Under the pieces are notes generated by a model. That model saw nothing but the letters and a program-made list of their open reading frames with translations, did not search any database and was not told the DNA's origin. The position numbers and the translations under genes are program-made. Shown here in pieces: positions 7,615 through 16,786 of a DNA stretch of 64,000 bases (positions within the stretch are counted from its first letter, which is position 1; the number at the start of each line of letters is the position of its first letter). The stretch spans positions 827,422 through 891,421 of the forward strand of contig JAHCID010000002.1 in NCBI GenBank assembly GCA_026129405.1. The letters are read 5' to 3'. The DNA comes from a bacterium. Its GTDB lineage: Bacteria; Desulfobacterota; Binatia; DP-6.

Positions 7615-8517
7615 CTACGTCGCCCGTCCTGGCGTCCCACGCGCGACGGTACGAACCACGTCGACGAAGGCCGGCACCACCGCGGAGCGCTCGTCGCGAC
7701 GCCAGGCGACGGCCAGTGCGACGCGGGGGACGGGCGGAGCGAGGGGGCGGTGCACGACGCCCGCGCGTCGCAGGTTGCGGATGGAGGCCGGCAGCAGCGA
7801 GACGCCGAGCCCGGCCGACACCAGCGCGAGGTTCGTCTGGAGCGAGCCGGGGTGGAACGTGCGCGGCGTGAAGCCCGCGCCGAGGCAGGCGCTGATGAGG
7901 AGGTCGTAGTAGCCCGGCGCCACGTGACGCTGGAACAGCATGATGGTCTCGTCGGCCAGCTCGGCGAGCCGGACGCGGCTGCGGCGCGCCAGCCGATGGC
8001 GCTGGGGCAGCACGGCGACGATGGGCTCGGAGAGGAGCGGCTCTACGACGAGGTCACGCCCGACCGAGACCGGGAGCCGCACGAGCCCCACGTGGATGTG
8101 CCCGCCGGCGAGACCCTCGAGCTGCGCGGCGGGGAGGAGGGTCCGCAGCTCCAGCTCGACGTCGGGGAAGCGTGCGTGCCACACGCGCAGCACGCGCGGC
8201 AGCAGGTCGAGGTCGGCCGAGGGAACGAACGCGATCGACAGCTGGCCCACCTCGCCGCCGCCGGCCCGCCGCGCGATGCGCTGGGCGCGCTCGGCCTGCG
8301 CGAGCAGCCGGCGCGCCTCCTCGAGAAAGGCGCGGCCCGCGTCCGTCAGCTCGACGCGGCGCCGCGTGCGGAAGAGCAGGGTGACGCCCAGCTCGTGCTC
8401 GAGATGCCGGATCTGCTGGCTCAGCGGCGGCTGGGCGATGTGCAGGCGCGCCGCCGCGCGGCTGAAGTGAAGCTCCTCGGCGACGGCGACGAAGTAGCGC
8501 AGGTGGCGAAGCTCCAT
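7615..8517 (-). CDS. LysR-family transcriptional regulator
   Basis: A 300-residue LysR-type regulator: N-terminal winged HTH (residues 1-60, MELRHLRYFVAVAEELHF, AAARLHIAQPPLSQQIRHLE, LLFRTRRRVELTDAG) and a periplasmic-binding-like effector domain beginning GQLSIAFVPSA. Such proteins are tetrameric activators that respond to aromatic or carboxylic metabolites. The upstream gene on the opposite strand is a secreted lipase 142 bp away, which may be its divergent target. A TATGAC box ends eight bases before the ATG, after a TTGAGA -35-like element. Confidence 0.9.
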   Translation of the reverse strand: MELRHLRYFVAVAEELHFSRAAARLHIAQPPLSQQIRHLEHELGVTLLFRTRRRVELTDAGRAFLEEARRLLAQAERAQRIARRAGGGEVGQLSIAFVPSADLDLLPRVLRVWHARFPDVELELRTLLPAAQLEGLAGGHIHVGLVRLPVSVGRDLVVEPLLSEPIVAVLPQRHRLARRSRVRLAELADETIMLFQRHVAPGYYDLLISACLGAGFTPRTFHPGSLQTNLALVSAGLGVSLLPASIRNLRRAGVVHRPLAPPVPRVALAVAWRRDERSAVVPAFVDVVRTVARGTPGRAT

Positions 8518-8658
8518 CGCGCCGAGTCATATCGCAGACGTCTCAATCGGTGCACGACGAAGTATTGGACCCGACGGGGGTCGCCGGTGTTGTTGGCGGC
8601 ACCCGCGTGCCGTCCCGGTGACGCGGTGCGCCCTCGCACTCGACGGAGGAGACACGAC

Positions 8659-9981
8659 ATGAAGCGACTCGTCTGGGCGGTCGTCCCGCTCGCCGTCCTC
8701 GCCGCAACCGCCGGCGTCGACGCCAAGAAGAAGCCCGCCTACCGCGACGCCACGCCGATCATCTTCGTGCACGGCGGCTCCGGCTCCGGCGCGCAATTCG
8801 CCACCCAGGCGATGCGCTTCGCGAGCAACGGCTACGACCCCGACATCCTCACCGTGGTCGAGTACAACTCGGCCGCGCTGAGCCCGGCCAACTCGGCCGA
8901 CGCGGCGTTCGTCTACGGACGGATCGACGCCCGCATCGCCGAGCTCCAGGCGAAGACCGGGAAGCCCAAGATCGACCTGATGGGCCACTCGCTCGGCACG
9001 ACGTTCAGCCACGGCTACCTCGCCGATCCCGCGCGCGCGGCGAAGATCGCGCACTACGTGAACATCGACGGCCGCACCGGCAGCGCACCGCCCGGCGGCG
9101 TACCGACGCTGGCGCTGTGGGCTGGGGCGGTGAACCGCCCGACGCCGCCGCAGATCGTCGGCGCGACCAACGTGACGATCCCGAACCAGGAGCACGTCGA
9201 GGTCGCGACGTCGAAGGAGGCGTTCCGCGAGATGTTCCGCTTCCTCACCGGCGAGGAGCCGGCGTCGCCGACGATCGTGCCGACCCGCGGCGCGATCGAG
9301 CTCTCGGGCCGCGCCGTGATCTTCCCGGACAACGCGGGCGCGAACGGGGCGCTGCTCCAGATCTGGCGCGTGCAGCCGCGCACGGCGCGGCGCACGAGCC
9401 GCAAGCCGCGGGCGAGCTACGTCCTCGGTCCGGACGGCGCGTTCACGTTCGTGGGCCGGCAGAAGGCCAACTACGAGTTCGTGCTGATGCTGCCGGGCCA
9501 GCTGCCGCTGCACTATTTCTACGAGCGCTTCCCGCGCAGCGACAAGCTGGTGCGCGTCAACGCGGCGCCGGCGCTCGAGCCGTTCTTCTCGCGCAGCCCG
9601 CAGCACACCGGCCTGTCGATCATCCGCTACAAGGAGTACTGGGGCGATCGCGGGGCACGGAACGACGTCCTCTCGGTGGACGGTACGAACGTCATCAATC
9701 CGGTGACGGCGCCGTCGGGCCAGGTCGGCGCCGCCGCGGTGGCGATGTTCCTGCTCGACGTCGGTCTCGACTTCGTCTCCCACCTCGACGTCGTGCCGGT
9801 GCCCTTCGGCGCGCTGTCGTTCCTGACCGGCGCGGATCTCTACATCCCGGTCGGAACGACGCCCCTGCCCATCGTGACGGTCCCGCGCGGCGACGCGTCG
9901 AAGACGCGGACGCTGAACGTCCGGCGCATCGTGTCCACCGAGGGCCGGATGGCGGTGCAGCTGCACGACTACGAGGAGTGA
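8659..9981 (+). CDS. Exported lipase/esterase, alpha/beta hydrolase with C-terminal beta domain
   Basis: A 440-residue protein with a signal peptide ([18 protein letters not shown]). The alpha/beta-hydrolase part has the oxyanion region FVHGGSGSG, nucleophile Ser111 in GHSLG, probable Asp137 in NIDG and His179 in NQEHVEV, a complete triad. From about residue 200 a beta-rich domain follows, with AIELSGRAV and [12 protein letters not shown]. This plan of short hydrolase domain plus large C-terminal beta domain recalls the Archaeoglobus fulgidus lipase AFL. Predicted to cleave acyl esters outside the cytoplasm. The start has a GGAGGA ribosome site. A 13-bp hairpin follows the stop. Confidence 0.75.
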   Translation: MKRLVWAVVPLAVLAATAGVDAKKKPAYRDATPIIFVHGGSGSGAQFATQAMRFASNGYDPDILTVVEYNSAALSPANSADAAFVYGRIDARIAELQAKTGKPKIDLMGHSLGTTFSHGYLADPARAAKIAHYVNIDGRTGSAPPGGVPTLALWAGAVNRPTPPQIVGATNVTIPNQEHVEVATSKEAFREMFRFLTGEEPASPTIVPTRGAIELSGRAVIFPDNAGANGALLQIWRVQPRTARRTSRKPRASYVLGPDGAFTFVGRQKANYEFVLMLPGQLPLHYFYERFPRSDKLVRVNAAPALEPFFSRSPQHTGLSIIRYKEYWGDRGARNDVLSVDGTNVINPVTAPSGQVGAAAVAMFLLDVGLDFVSHLDVVPVPFGALSFLTGADLYIPVGTTPLPIVTVPRGDASKTRTLNVRRIVSTEGRMAVQLHDYEE

Positions 9982-9987
9982 TCCCGA

Positions 9988-10015
9988 GGGTCGGGCCGCC
10001 GCGGCGGCCCGACCC
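9988..10015 (+). terminator. Strong hairpin after lipase gene
   Basis: GGGTCGGGCCGCC pairs perfectly with GGCGGCCCGACCC, 13 bp with a minimal loop, seven bases after the lipase stop. There is no T tract, as is usual at this GC content. Confidence 0.6.
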
Positions 10016-10089
10016 CTCCGTTGCGCCCCGGCGCGCAGGACGAGGCTTGTCGCTCCGCCGGAGGGGCGATAGGTGTCGGCGGACCCGGG

Positions 10090-12357
10090 ATGTACCGTTG
10101 GCTCGCCCGACTCGCGCTGCGCCGGCATCGGGCGATCCTCGCGGCCTCCGCCCTCGTGCTGCTCCTCGCCGGCCTCACCTTGTGGCACGGCGGCACGCTC
10201 AGCTCGGGGACCACGAAGGGCATCGAATCCGAGATCGCGCAGCAGCTGATCTCGCAGGAGCTCGCCTATCCCGGCGAGTCCTCGTTCATCGTGCTCTTCC
10301 GCGGGCGCGACGGGCTCACCTGGCGCGATGCGGCCTATCGCGAGGCGATGACCGCGGCGCTCGCGGGGCTGCGCGACGACCCGCGGGTGCGCTCCGTGCT
10401 GTCGCCGGACGACGCGCCCGAGGTGGTCGGCGGGCGCATGGTGTCGGCCGACCGTCGCATGGCGTTCGCGATCGTCACCCTGCGCGACGAGTACCGTGCC
10501 GCCATGGAGGCCTATCCGTCGCTGCGCGCGACGGTGACCTCGGACCGCCTCGAGACGGGCTTCACCGGCCATCTCGCCTATCGCAGCGATCTCGACCGCA
10601 CGCTCGAGCACGACGTGCTCTTCGCCGAGCTGGTGAGCCTGCCGCTCGCGCTCCTCGTCCTGGTGGCGGTGTTCCGGACCTTCGCGGCGGCCGCGGTGTC
10701 GGTCGGCGTCGGCGCGCTGGCGGTGGTCACGGGCGTCGCCGCGATCACGGCGCTGTCGCACGTGACGGACATGGCGGTGTACGCGATCAACGTCGCGTCG
10801 CTCATCGGGCTCGGCGTCGCGATCGACTACTCGCTGTTCATCGTCACGCGCTACCGCGACGAGGTGGCGCGCGGGGCGAGCCGCGAGGACGCGCTGGTGA
10901 CGGCGCTCGACACCGCGGGACACGCGGTCGTGTTCTCGGGCTTCGCGGTGGCGATCGGCCTCGGCGCGATGCTGTTCTTCCAGGGGTCGTTCCTCGCCAG
11001 CATGGGGCTCGGCGGGATGATGGTGGTCCTGCTCGCCGTGGTGGCGGCGCTGACGTTCCTGCCGGCGGTGCTGGTGGCGCTCGGGCCGCGCATCGACGCG
11101 GGACGGCTGCCGATGGGCCGCTTCGCCTCGTTCGACGGCATGTGGCACCGCATCGCCACGTGGGTCATGCGGCGGCCGGTGCTCGTGCTGGTGCCGTCGC
11201 TGGCGCTGCTCCTGCTGCTCGGCTCGCCCTTCATCCGCCTCACCATCGCCGCCGCCGACATCGGCACCCTGCCGCGCGGCATCGAGGCACGCGACGTCTA
11301 CGAGGAGCTGCGCGTCGCGTTCCCGGAGCAGACGCGCACGCGAATCCTCGTCGCCGTGCAGTACCCGGACGGGCTCGCCTACGAGCCCGAGCGCGTGCCG
11401 GCGCTCTACGCGCTGGCGCAGCGCATCCGCACGCTGCCGGGCGTCGTCGACGTCGAGGGCGCCGTCAACACCGACCCGCGGCTCAGCGTCGAGTACTTCG
11501 TCGCCGACGCCGAGACGCCGCTCGAGGATCTGCCGCTGGCGGCGCAGAAGGTGCGCCGGCTCGGAACCACCGGCAACCTCGCGCTGCTGATCGTGCTGAC
11601 CGACGCCGGGCCGACCAGCGAAGAGGCGCGCGCGCTGGTGCGCGCGATCCGCGCCGACCGCCGCGTCGGCGACGGCACGTTCATCGTCACCGGGGCGCCC
11701 GCGAACGACGTCGATCTGAACGCCTTCATCCTCTCGCGCGTGCCGTATGCGATCGGGTTCATCTTCGTGGTGACGTACGTCGCGCTCTTCGTGATGCTCC
11801 GCTCGGTGATCCTGCCGATCAAGGCGGTGATCATGAACCTCCTCTCGATCAGCGCTTCGGGCGGCGCGCTGGTGTGGGTGTTCGAGGAGGGCCACCTGGC
11901 GTGGCTGCTGCAGTTCGAGCCGCAGCCGCTCGACGTCGCCGGGCCGGTGGTGATGTTCTGCGCGCTCTTCGGCCTGTCGATGGACTACGAGGTGCTGATG
12001 CTCTCGCGCATCCGCGAGGAGTACCTGCGCACCGGCGACAACGAGTGGGCCGTGGCGGAGGGCCTCGAGCGCACGGGGCGGCTCATCACCAGCGCGGCGG
12101 CGATCATGGTGGCGGTGTTCGGCGCGTTCGGTCTGGCGCGCGTGATCCTGGTGAAGTCGCTCGGTCTGACGCTCGCGCTCGCGGTCGCGGTCGACGCGAC
12201 GCTCGTCCGCGTGCTGATCGTGCCGGCGACGATGCGCCTCTTCGGCGACCTCAACTGGTGGGCGCCCCGGTGGCTCGGTGGTCGACCGCCCGTGCGGCGC
12301 ACGGGACCGGCGGCGGACGGCGTCGCGTCGCCGCCGGGCGTGCCGCGCGCCTCGTAG
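10090..12357 (+). CDS. MMPL/RND-superfamily membrane transporter
   Basis: A 755-residue inner-membrane protein with two repeats of one helix, a large periplasmic loop and five helices. Diagnostic MMPL motifs occur in both halves: [17 protein letters not shown] and [17 protein letters not shown], with the paired Asp-Tyr thought to carry the proton relay. Members export lipids, hopanoids or drugs using the proton gradient. The ATG at 10090 ([10 protein letters not shown]) places the first helix near the N-terminus. It stands alone, without the membrane-fusion or lipid-synthesis genes that would name the cargo; similarity to HpnN-like exporters is possible. A hairpin terminator follows. Confidence 0.85.
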   Translation: MYRWLARLALRRHRAILAASALVLLLAGLTLWHGGTLSSGTTKGIESEIAQQLISQELAYPGESSFIVLFRGRDGLTWRDAAYREAMTAALAGLRDDPRVRSVLSPDDAPEVVGGRMVSADRRMAFAIVTLRDEYRAAMEAYPSLRATVTSDRLETGFTGHLAYRSDLDRTLEHDVLFAELVSLPLALLVLVAVFRTFAAAAVSVGVGALAVVTGVAAITALSHVTDMAVYAINVASLIGLGVAIDYSLFIVTRYRDEVARGASREDALVTALDTAGHAVVFSGFAVAIGLGAMLFFQGSFLASMGLGGMMVVLLAVVAALTFLPAVLVALGPRIDAGRLPMGRFASFDGMWHRIATWVMRRPVLVLVPSLALLLLLGSPFIRLTIAAADIGTLPRGIEARDVYEELRVAFPEQTRTRILVAVQYPDGLAYEPERVPALYALAQRIRTLPGVVDVEGAVNTDPRLSVEYFVADAETPLEDLPLAAQKVRRLGTTGNLALLIVLTDAGPTSEEARALVRAIRADRRVGDGTFIVTGAPANDVDLNAFILSRVPYAIGFIFVVTYVALFVMLRSVILPIKAVIMNLLSISASGGALVWVFEEGHLAWLLQFEPQPLDVAGPVVMFCALFGLSMDYEVLMLSRIREEYLRTGDNEWAVAEGLERTGRLITSAAAIMVAVFGAFGLARVILVKSLGLTLALAVAVDATLVRVLIVPATMRLFGDLNWWAPRWLGGRPPVRRTGPAADGVASPPGVPRAS

Positions 12358-12395
12358 CTGCGAGTCCCCTGCCGGGCACCTCCCGGCGTTCGCTC

Positions 12396-12423
12396 GAGCG
12401 CTCGGCACGTCTGCCGAGCGCTC
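12396..12423 (+). terminator. Hairpin after MMPL gene
   Basis: GAGCGCTCGGCA and TGCCGAGCGCTC form a perfect 12-bp stem with a CGTC tetraloop, 38 bases after the MMPL stop. It marks the boundary before the decayed oxalate genes. Confidence 0.6.
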
Positions 12424-12530
12424 GGCACGACCGATGCCGGCTGCCTGCGCTTGCGGCCTGCGCCGCGGTGGCGCGATCGTTGCACCGAACCGCACGCGAA
12501 CGACGGCAGGAGCGAAGGAGGGCAAGGATC

Positions 12531-13072
12531 ATGGAGCTGCCGCTCACGGGCATCAAGATCATCGACTTCACCGGCGTGCAGGCCGGACCCGCGTGCACGC
12601 AGCTGCTGGCATGGTTCGGCGCCGACGTCCTCAAGGTCGAGCGGCCTCACACCGGCGACGTCACGCGCAATCAGCTGCGCGACGTCGCAGCGCCGCGGCT
12701 CTCGGCAACAGCAACACCGGCATGCACCTCGCCTCGGCATCCTCACCGCGCTGATCGGGCGTGCGAAGACCGGGAAGGGCCTGAAGGTCGCCGTGTCGAT
12801 GCAGGACGCGGTGCTGAACCTGTGCCGGGTGAAGCTCCGCGACCATGAGCGGCTCGAGCACGTCGGCTACCTGGAGGAGTATCCGCAGTACCCGAAGACG
12901 CCGTTCGGCGACGCCGTCCCGCGCGGCAGCAACGCCGGCGGCGGCCAGCCAGGCTGGATCCTCAAGTGCAAGGGCTGGCAGACCAACCCGAACGCCTACA
13001 TCTACTTCTGCTTCACGATCCAGGAGCAGAGCTGGGCGCGGACCTGCGAGGCGATCGGCAAGCCGGGGTGGG
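12531..13072 (+). pseudogene. frc: Formyl-CoA transferase (frc) remnant, deleted and frameshifted
   Basis: Class III CoA-transferase that swaps CoA between formyl-CoA and oxalate in oxalate catabolism. The first 51 codons ([34 protein letters not shown]) match the Frc N-terminus including its start. Then about 140 residues holding the catalytic Asp region are missing; the text resumes in another frame as [11 protein letters not shown] and, after a second shift, continues with [41 protein letters not shown] and CEAIGKPGW. It then joins directly to an oxc fragment. The gene cannot make active enzyme. Intact frc and oxc may exist elsewhere in the genome. Confidence 0.85.
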
Positions 13073-13309
13073 GTGGCGCGTGCCATCCGGGCCGCCGTAT
13101 CGGGCCGTCCCGGCGGCGTGTACCCCGACCTCCCCGCCGCCGTCCTCGCGGCAACGCTCGCGGCGGCGGAGGGCGAGCGCTCGCTCGTCACCGTGGTCGA
13201 CCCGGCCGCGGCAGCTTCCGCGCCGGAGGCGATCGCGCGCGCCCTCGCGCTGCTGGCCGGCGCGCAGCGACCGCTCGTCATCCTCGGCAAGGGAGCGGCC
13301 TACGCCGTT
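13073..13309 (+). pseudogene. oxc: Oxalyl-CoA decarboxylase (oxc) internal fragment
   Basis: A 79-codon open segment reading [17 protein letters not shown], then [18 protein letters not shown] and [13 protein letters not shown] matches the end of the N-terminal PYR domain and the start of the middle domain of the ThDP enzyme oxalyl-CoA decarboxylase. Both ends are missing: the frc fragment abuts at about 13072 and IS3 sequence begins at about 13310. Finding frc and oxc side by side fits the usual oxalate operon, here collapsed by deletion. Confidence 0.8.
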
Positions 13310-13560
13310 CCCATCGGCTCGAGCCGAGCATGAGCCGGAAGGGCAACTGCTGGGACGCCGTCGCCGAGTCCTTCTTCGGCAGCCTCAAAAAGGAGCGAGT
13401 GAAGAAGCATATCTACCGGACTCGTGCCCTCGCGCTCGCCGACGTGGCCGACTACATCGACGCCTTCTACAACGGTATTCGGCGCCACAGTCATCTCGGG
13501 GGCTTGAGCCCGGACGTGTTTGAAGCGACACAGGAGGCGCAGCGCCGGGGTGTCCACTAG
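13310..13560 (+). mobile_element. IS3-family transposase C-terminal fragment
   Basis: The last 80 or so codons of an IS3 orfB integrase: [49 protein letters not shown], ending at 13560. The last catalytic Glu (in AESFF) is present but the DDE residues before it are gone, and the usual Asn of CWDNA is missing by an in-frame three-base loss. The bases after the stop (GTGTCCACTAGATCC) resemble an IS3 terminal repeat. This insertion probably truncated oxc. Confidence 0.8.
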
Positions 13561-13677
13561 ATCCTGGGAACTCCAACCGACAGAAGGGCGCCGCTCGTCC
13601 CGCTTCGGTTCCCGTGTCAGCAGCTACTCGGCCGGCGCCAAGATATGGCTTACGCCAACAGAGTTGAAGGCTCCGGA

Positions 13678-14551
13678 TCAGGAGAACCTTGCTCCGTTCC
13701 CCATTCCGCAGGCCGAAACCTGGATGGAACTCGGCTGCCATAGCGTCGGAGTCCAAGGGTTGGGCCTGGGCATGACATCACGATCGTGGTCTCCAAGGGG
13801 AGTACGCCCGATCAGCTCCGAGAGACCGCGATGCGCTGCACGATTGTGGGCTCCGATAAGAGACATCGGCTCTGCGTTGTGAGAGGCCCGCTCGCCTTCA
13901 AGCGTTTGGAACTCGCGAAAGTCGAAGTCCGAGTTGGTGCCCAGGTCGCGAAAGCCGAGGGTCTCTCGTGCTGGGCGCTTGTCGCCAGCTGAGTGGGCTG
14001 GGCTCCCATCAACCGTGTCCGATCTCCTGCGGGTCGGGTCGACCCGGGCGCGGATCGTCTGCTGAAGCGCGGCTAAAGGAAAGACCACCAGGTTCGTGCA
14101 GTCACGGAGCCACTGGTGGGCCTCATCGTCTTTGAGCAACTCCTGCTTTTTCTTCCCCGCGTCGTACCACGCCAGCTGGAGTCGGTCCTGATACCGATGC
14201 CGCAAGAACTCCTCGGTCGTGTCGAGGAGGAGATGCGCCAGCTTGTTCCGCCGCTTTCGCATCAGGTGAGGCCGCGCAGCAAGTCCGGGTTGCTGAGATC
14301 GGGAACCGACGCCCGAGCAGGTTGCTGAAGATGTCGATCTTGACGCCGAAGGTGATCTCCTGGCGCTGGATCACTTCGCCTTGAAGCATTTGTCGGAGGC
14401 CCGGGTCAGGCGCGAGCATGAGGGCGATCAGCTCCTCGATCATCACATCCGCGGTCACTGCCTGATCGATGAAGGCGCCGCGAAACATCGCCATCTTCTG
14501 ATGGAGCCGGTTGAGATAGGCGATCAGCTCAGCGTCGGTCTCTGTGTCCAT
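13678..14551 (-). pseudogene. Broken HEPN-like/hypothetical gene with two frameshifts
   Basis: Starts at ATG 14551 (MDTETDAELIAYLNRLHQK) with an AAGGAA ribosome site. It reads well to DIFSNLLGRRFP, shifts frame to DLSNPDLLRGL, then shifts again to MRKRRNKLAHLLLDTTEEFL, YDAGKKKQELLKDDEA and FPLAALQQTIRAR. Each break looks like loss of one C in a C-rich stretch. The RRNKLAH motif is the RNxxxH-like signature of HEPN domains, found in toxin/defence RNases, but it is diverged. The frame stays open to 13678, though coding quality fades after about 14040. It could be a real decayed accessory gene or an assembly artefact. Confidence 0.5.
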
Positions 14552-14700
14552 CGGGGGTTCCTTCTGCCCCGAGCAGTAGATCGCCGAAGCCCGCACCGCC
14601 ACAACGCCCCAGGACGCACGGAGATCCCCCGGAGAGCCACGCTGCGGGGCTGGTGGCTAGGTCGGGATCCGTCGCAGCCAGCGCCAGGCTCTGCGGGGAT

Positions 14701-15126
14701 CTAGTGCGTTGCGAGCCACTGATGCAGCCGCTCCCGGATCTCATCACGGGTGCGGCGGAAGGCGGCAAGCTGTAGCTCCTCCGCACCTTGCACCCTCGAC
14801 GGGTCATCGAACGGCCACTGCAAGACTTCGCGAGCGAACGGGAACAGCCGGGGACACGACTCCGCCGCTTGCGCGCAGACCACGATCGCCGTCCGCACCT
14901 TCGCGTGCCCGAGCATCTCCTTGAGACCCTTGGACCGCAGCGGGGCGGTATCAATCCCGATCTCCTGGAGGACGCGCATCGTCATCGGATGCACCGAGGT
15001 CGGCTCGGTGCCGGCACTGCATGCCCGGAACCGGTCTCCGGCTGCGTGGCGAAGCAGCGCCTCCCCCATCTGGCTGCGCGCGGAGTTGTGCGTGCAGAGA
15101 AAGAGGACACAGGGCTTGTCCGTCAT
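14701..15126 (-). CDS. arsC: Arsenate reductase, low-MW phosphatase type
   Basis: A 141-residue protein of the low-molecular-weight protein tyrosine phosphatase-like arsenate reductases. The P-loop CxxxxxR is Cys11-THNSA-Arg17 followed by SQMGEA; ESCPRLFP holds the second Cys region, and WPFDDPS carries the general-acid Asp. It reduces arsenate to arsenite, with thioredoxin or mycothiol-type electron donors. Its ATG overlaps the arsR stop by four bases (ATGA), so the two are translationally coupled. No arsenite pump (arsB/acr3) is present next to it, so the arsenite must leave through a carrier encoded elsewhere. Confidence 0.88.
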   Translation of the reverse strand: MTDKPCVLFLCTHNSARSQMGEALLRHAAGDRFRACSAGTEPTSVHPMTMRVLQEIGIDTAPLRSKGLKEMLGHAKVRTAIVVCAQAAESCPRLFPFAREVLQWPFDDPSRVQGAEELQLAAFRRTRDEIRERLHQWLATH

Positions 15127-15485
15127 CGTGCTGCCGCCTTGGACCGTCGACTCACACCGTTGGTCGACAGCGCCGCCCGTAGCGCATCGAGCCGTTCCGG
15201 CTTGATCCGATAGAACACCCAGGTGCCGCGCTTCTCCCGATCCAGGATGCCGGCCTCGTGGAGTAGCTTGAGATGATGGCTCACCGTCGGCTGCGACAGC
15301 TCGACGGGGGCCGTTAGGTGGCACACGCAGGCTTCTGCCTTCGGCTGCGCCGCAATGAAGCTGAGGAGCCGCAGGCGGACCGGGTCGGCCAAGGCACGCA
15401 GTCCAGCCGCCAGCTCCTCCGCCTCCGCCTTCCCGAGCGGAGCTTGGAGGACCGGGGCGCAGCAGCCGGTGGACTTCGATCGCAT
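15123..15485 (-). CDS. arsR: ArsR-type arsenite-responsive repressor
   Basis: A 120-residue ArsR/SmtB winged helix protein: ALADPVRLRLLSFI, recognition helix LSQPTVSHHLKLLHEAG and wing KRGTWVFYRI. Candidate As(III) thiol ligands are Cys8-Cys9 (TGCCAP) near the N-terminus and Cys53/Cys55 (EACVCHL). This set resembles the Corynebacterium-type sensor (Cys15, Cys16, Cys55) more than the Escherichia coli CVC type alone. It represses its own operon with arsC and, through the shared operator, probably the divergent arsI-like gene. Confidence 0.88.
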   Translation of the reverse strand: MRSKSTGCCAPVLQAPLGKAEAEELAAGLRALADPVRLRLLSFIAAQPKAEACVCHLTAPVELSQPTVSHHLKLLHEAGILDREKRGTWVFYRIKPERLDALRAALSTNGVSRRSKAAAR

Positions 15486-15505
15486 GACTCAGACATTGAC
15501 ATGCT

Positions 15506-15532
15506 TCGATGTACGTCACAACACTACATCGA
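15506..15532. promoter_or_regulatory. ArsR operator in divergent arsR/arsI region
   Basis: TCGATGTA, 11 bases, TACATCGA: an 8-bp perfect inverted repeat centred between the two divergent start codons (15485 and 15563). A TTGACA at 15496-15501 on the plus strand is a likely -35 for the arsI-like gene, so ArsR binding would block both directions. Confidence 0.6.
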
Positions 15533-15562
15533 CGCTCATCGATCTTCCAAAAGGAGTCCTCC

Positions 15563-16027
15563 ATGCCCAACACGTTCCATGTCGCGCTCTATGTCGAGAG
15601 CATCCCGGCTGCCGTCGAGCAGTACCGAAAGATCCTCCGTCTCGAACCAGCGAAGGTGCGGCGCGACTACGCCAAGTTTGAGATCGCGGATCCGCCCGTG
15701 ATCCTCTCCCTCAACGTCGGCGGAGAGCCCGGCACCCTGAGCCATCTCGGCATCCGGTACCCCGGCACGGGCGACGTCGCCTCCGAGATGGTGCGGGTAA
15801 AGCAGACGGGCGTTCCGCTCCTTCAGCAGACCGGGACGACGTGCTGCTACGCGAAGGCGGACAAATTCTGGGTTCGCGATGCCGGCGGCATCCCGTGGGA
15901 GCTGTACGCCGTGCTGGCGGACGCCGATGAGGCGGAGACCGCTGCCGATCCCCAGCTTCGCGCCTTTCTCGATCAGGACGGCGGGGCTGCCGCTCCTCCG
16001 TCGGGCTGCTGCGTTCCGAACGCCTGA
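15563..16027 (+). CDS. arsI: ArsI/CadI-family C-As lyase-like protein
   Basis: A 154-residue vicinal-oxygen-chelate dioxygenase. Metal ligands correspond to His6 (FHVAL), His61 (SHLGIRY) and Glu113 (PWELYAV). The vicinal Cys94-Cys95 in TTCCYAKADKFWV matches the TCCYA motif that binds trivalent methylarsenicals or roxarsone products in ArsI, which cleaves the C-As bond with O2; C-terminal CC (149-150) may add ligands. Start codon has AAGGAG eight bases upstream. Divergence from arsR and the shared operator tie it to arsenic control. CadI-like proteins of unclear role share this fold, so activity is inferred. Confidence 0.82.
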   Translation: MPNTFHVALYVESIPAAVEQYRKILRLEPAKVRRDYAKFEIADPPVILSLNVGGEPGTLSHLGIRYPGTGDVASEMVRVKQTGVPLLQQTGTTCCYAKADKFWVRDAGGIPWELYAVLADADEAETAADPQLRAFLDQDGGAAAPPSGCCVPNA

Positions 16028-16332
16028 ACCGCGAGTGCGGCGAGTGCCTGCGGCCCGACCGCTAGGTGCTCGCCGCCCCTCAGTCGGTCGCTGATCTCCT
16101 CCAATTCGGCCAGCCAAAGCCGATCGAAGGAGCCAGCGATACACGGGCAGTCTCGCCGAAGCTGGTTCACCAACATGTCGCGCGTGAACAAGCCGATGGT
16201 CTTCTGGTCGTTGTCGACGAAGTGCCCGATCGCCTTGCGGGGATCGGGGAGTCCACGGTGGCAACAGTGCTTTGCCTTCAGGCCGCTGTCACACGGACAG
16301 CGCTGGTTACGCCCGACTTTCCCCGGCCTCAT
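15973..16332 (-). CDS. SEC-C motif zinc-binding protein
   Basis: A 119-residue protein with an N-terminal SEC-C motif, GRNQRCPCDSGLKAKHCC, the CxC...CC zinc knuckle found at the end of SecA and in many small proteins. The remaining 90 residues are helical (FTRDMLVNQLRRDC, LWLAELEEISDRLRGGE) and unknown. Its 3' end overlaps the last 55 bases of the arsI-like gene in convergent orientation. Start at ATG 16332 puts the motif at residue 8, as common in the family. Function unknown. Confidence 0.7.
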   Translation of the reverse strand: MRPGKVGRNQRCPCDSGLKAKHCCHRGLPDPRKAIGHFVDNDQKTIGLFTRDMLVNQLRRDCPCIAGSFDRLWLAELEEISDRLRGGEHLAVGPQALAALAVQAFGTQQPDGGAAAPPS

Positions 16333-16352
16333 GGATATCGCATGGACAGTCG

Positions 16353-16431
16353 AGCCCGCTGGGCCACTCTGCGCGACCACCAGCGGGCTAACTGCCTGGA
16401 TTACAAGGTGCCGAGGAGGGGACTCGAACCC
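16353..16431. repeat. Copy of tRNA-Leu 3' end plus terminator hairpin (candidate att site)
   Basis: Bases 16409-16431 are identical for 23 nt to the 3' end of the tRNA-Leu gene at 17851-17873. The 60 bases beyond it also resemble those after the real tRNA, including the hairpin AGCCCGCTGG/CCAGCGGGCT (16353-16362 with 16380-16389). This is what integration into a tRNA 3' end leaves behind. The intervening 1.4 kb has no integrase. Confidence 0.6.
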
Positions 16432-16786
16432 GTCGGCCGCGACGACGAAGCGCAAGAACTCCGCGACTTAGCGAGCGCACGGCGCGTGCGCGGCGGGCAG
16501 CAGTGGGCACAAGAGAGGGCGCGTGAGGGCGAGTTTGTTCCCTGGGGGAACAACGCTCGGAGGGGCCGATTCACGCTCGTCGAGCGCGGCCGTCGGCAAC
16601 TCGTCATGGTACAGCGCCGAGCAAAACAAGGATCGGCAGGCACCGACGGCGTGCGGGAGACCGCGAGCCAGTGCTGCGTCGGCGCCACGCACCGACAACG
16701 TCGAGCGCGTGTGTCCGGAGTGGGCTAAGGTAGCACCGACTCGCCGTCGATGTTTCGCGAGGCGGTGAACCCATGAGAGGCGACAG
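16432..16786. other. 355-bp stretch without a supportable gene
   Basis: No convincing gene is seen. Frames here are Arg/Ala-rich shadows; one short frame reads NKGSAG-like (KQGSAGTDGV), loosely like the start of a group II intron reverse transcriptase, but nothing follows to support it. Confidence 0.4.

Noticed and set aside
8527-12525. 1332-codon minus-strand open frame across the lipase and MMPL genes
   Set aside because: Antisense shadow, Arg/His/Asp-rich low-complexity translation with no domain.
15486-15562. Complete sigma-70 promoter for the arsI-like gene
   Set aside because: TTGACA is clear but no -10 with acceptable spacing is visible, so only the operator was listed.
16611-16730. 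Possible group II intron reverse-transcriptase N-terminus (KQGSAGTDGV)
   Set aside because: Ten-residue likeness only; no RT motifs or intron structure follow.
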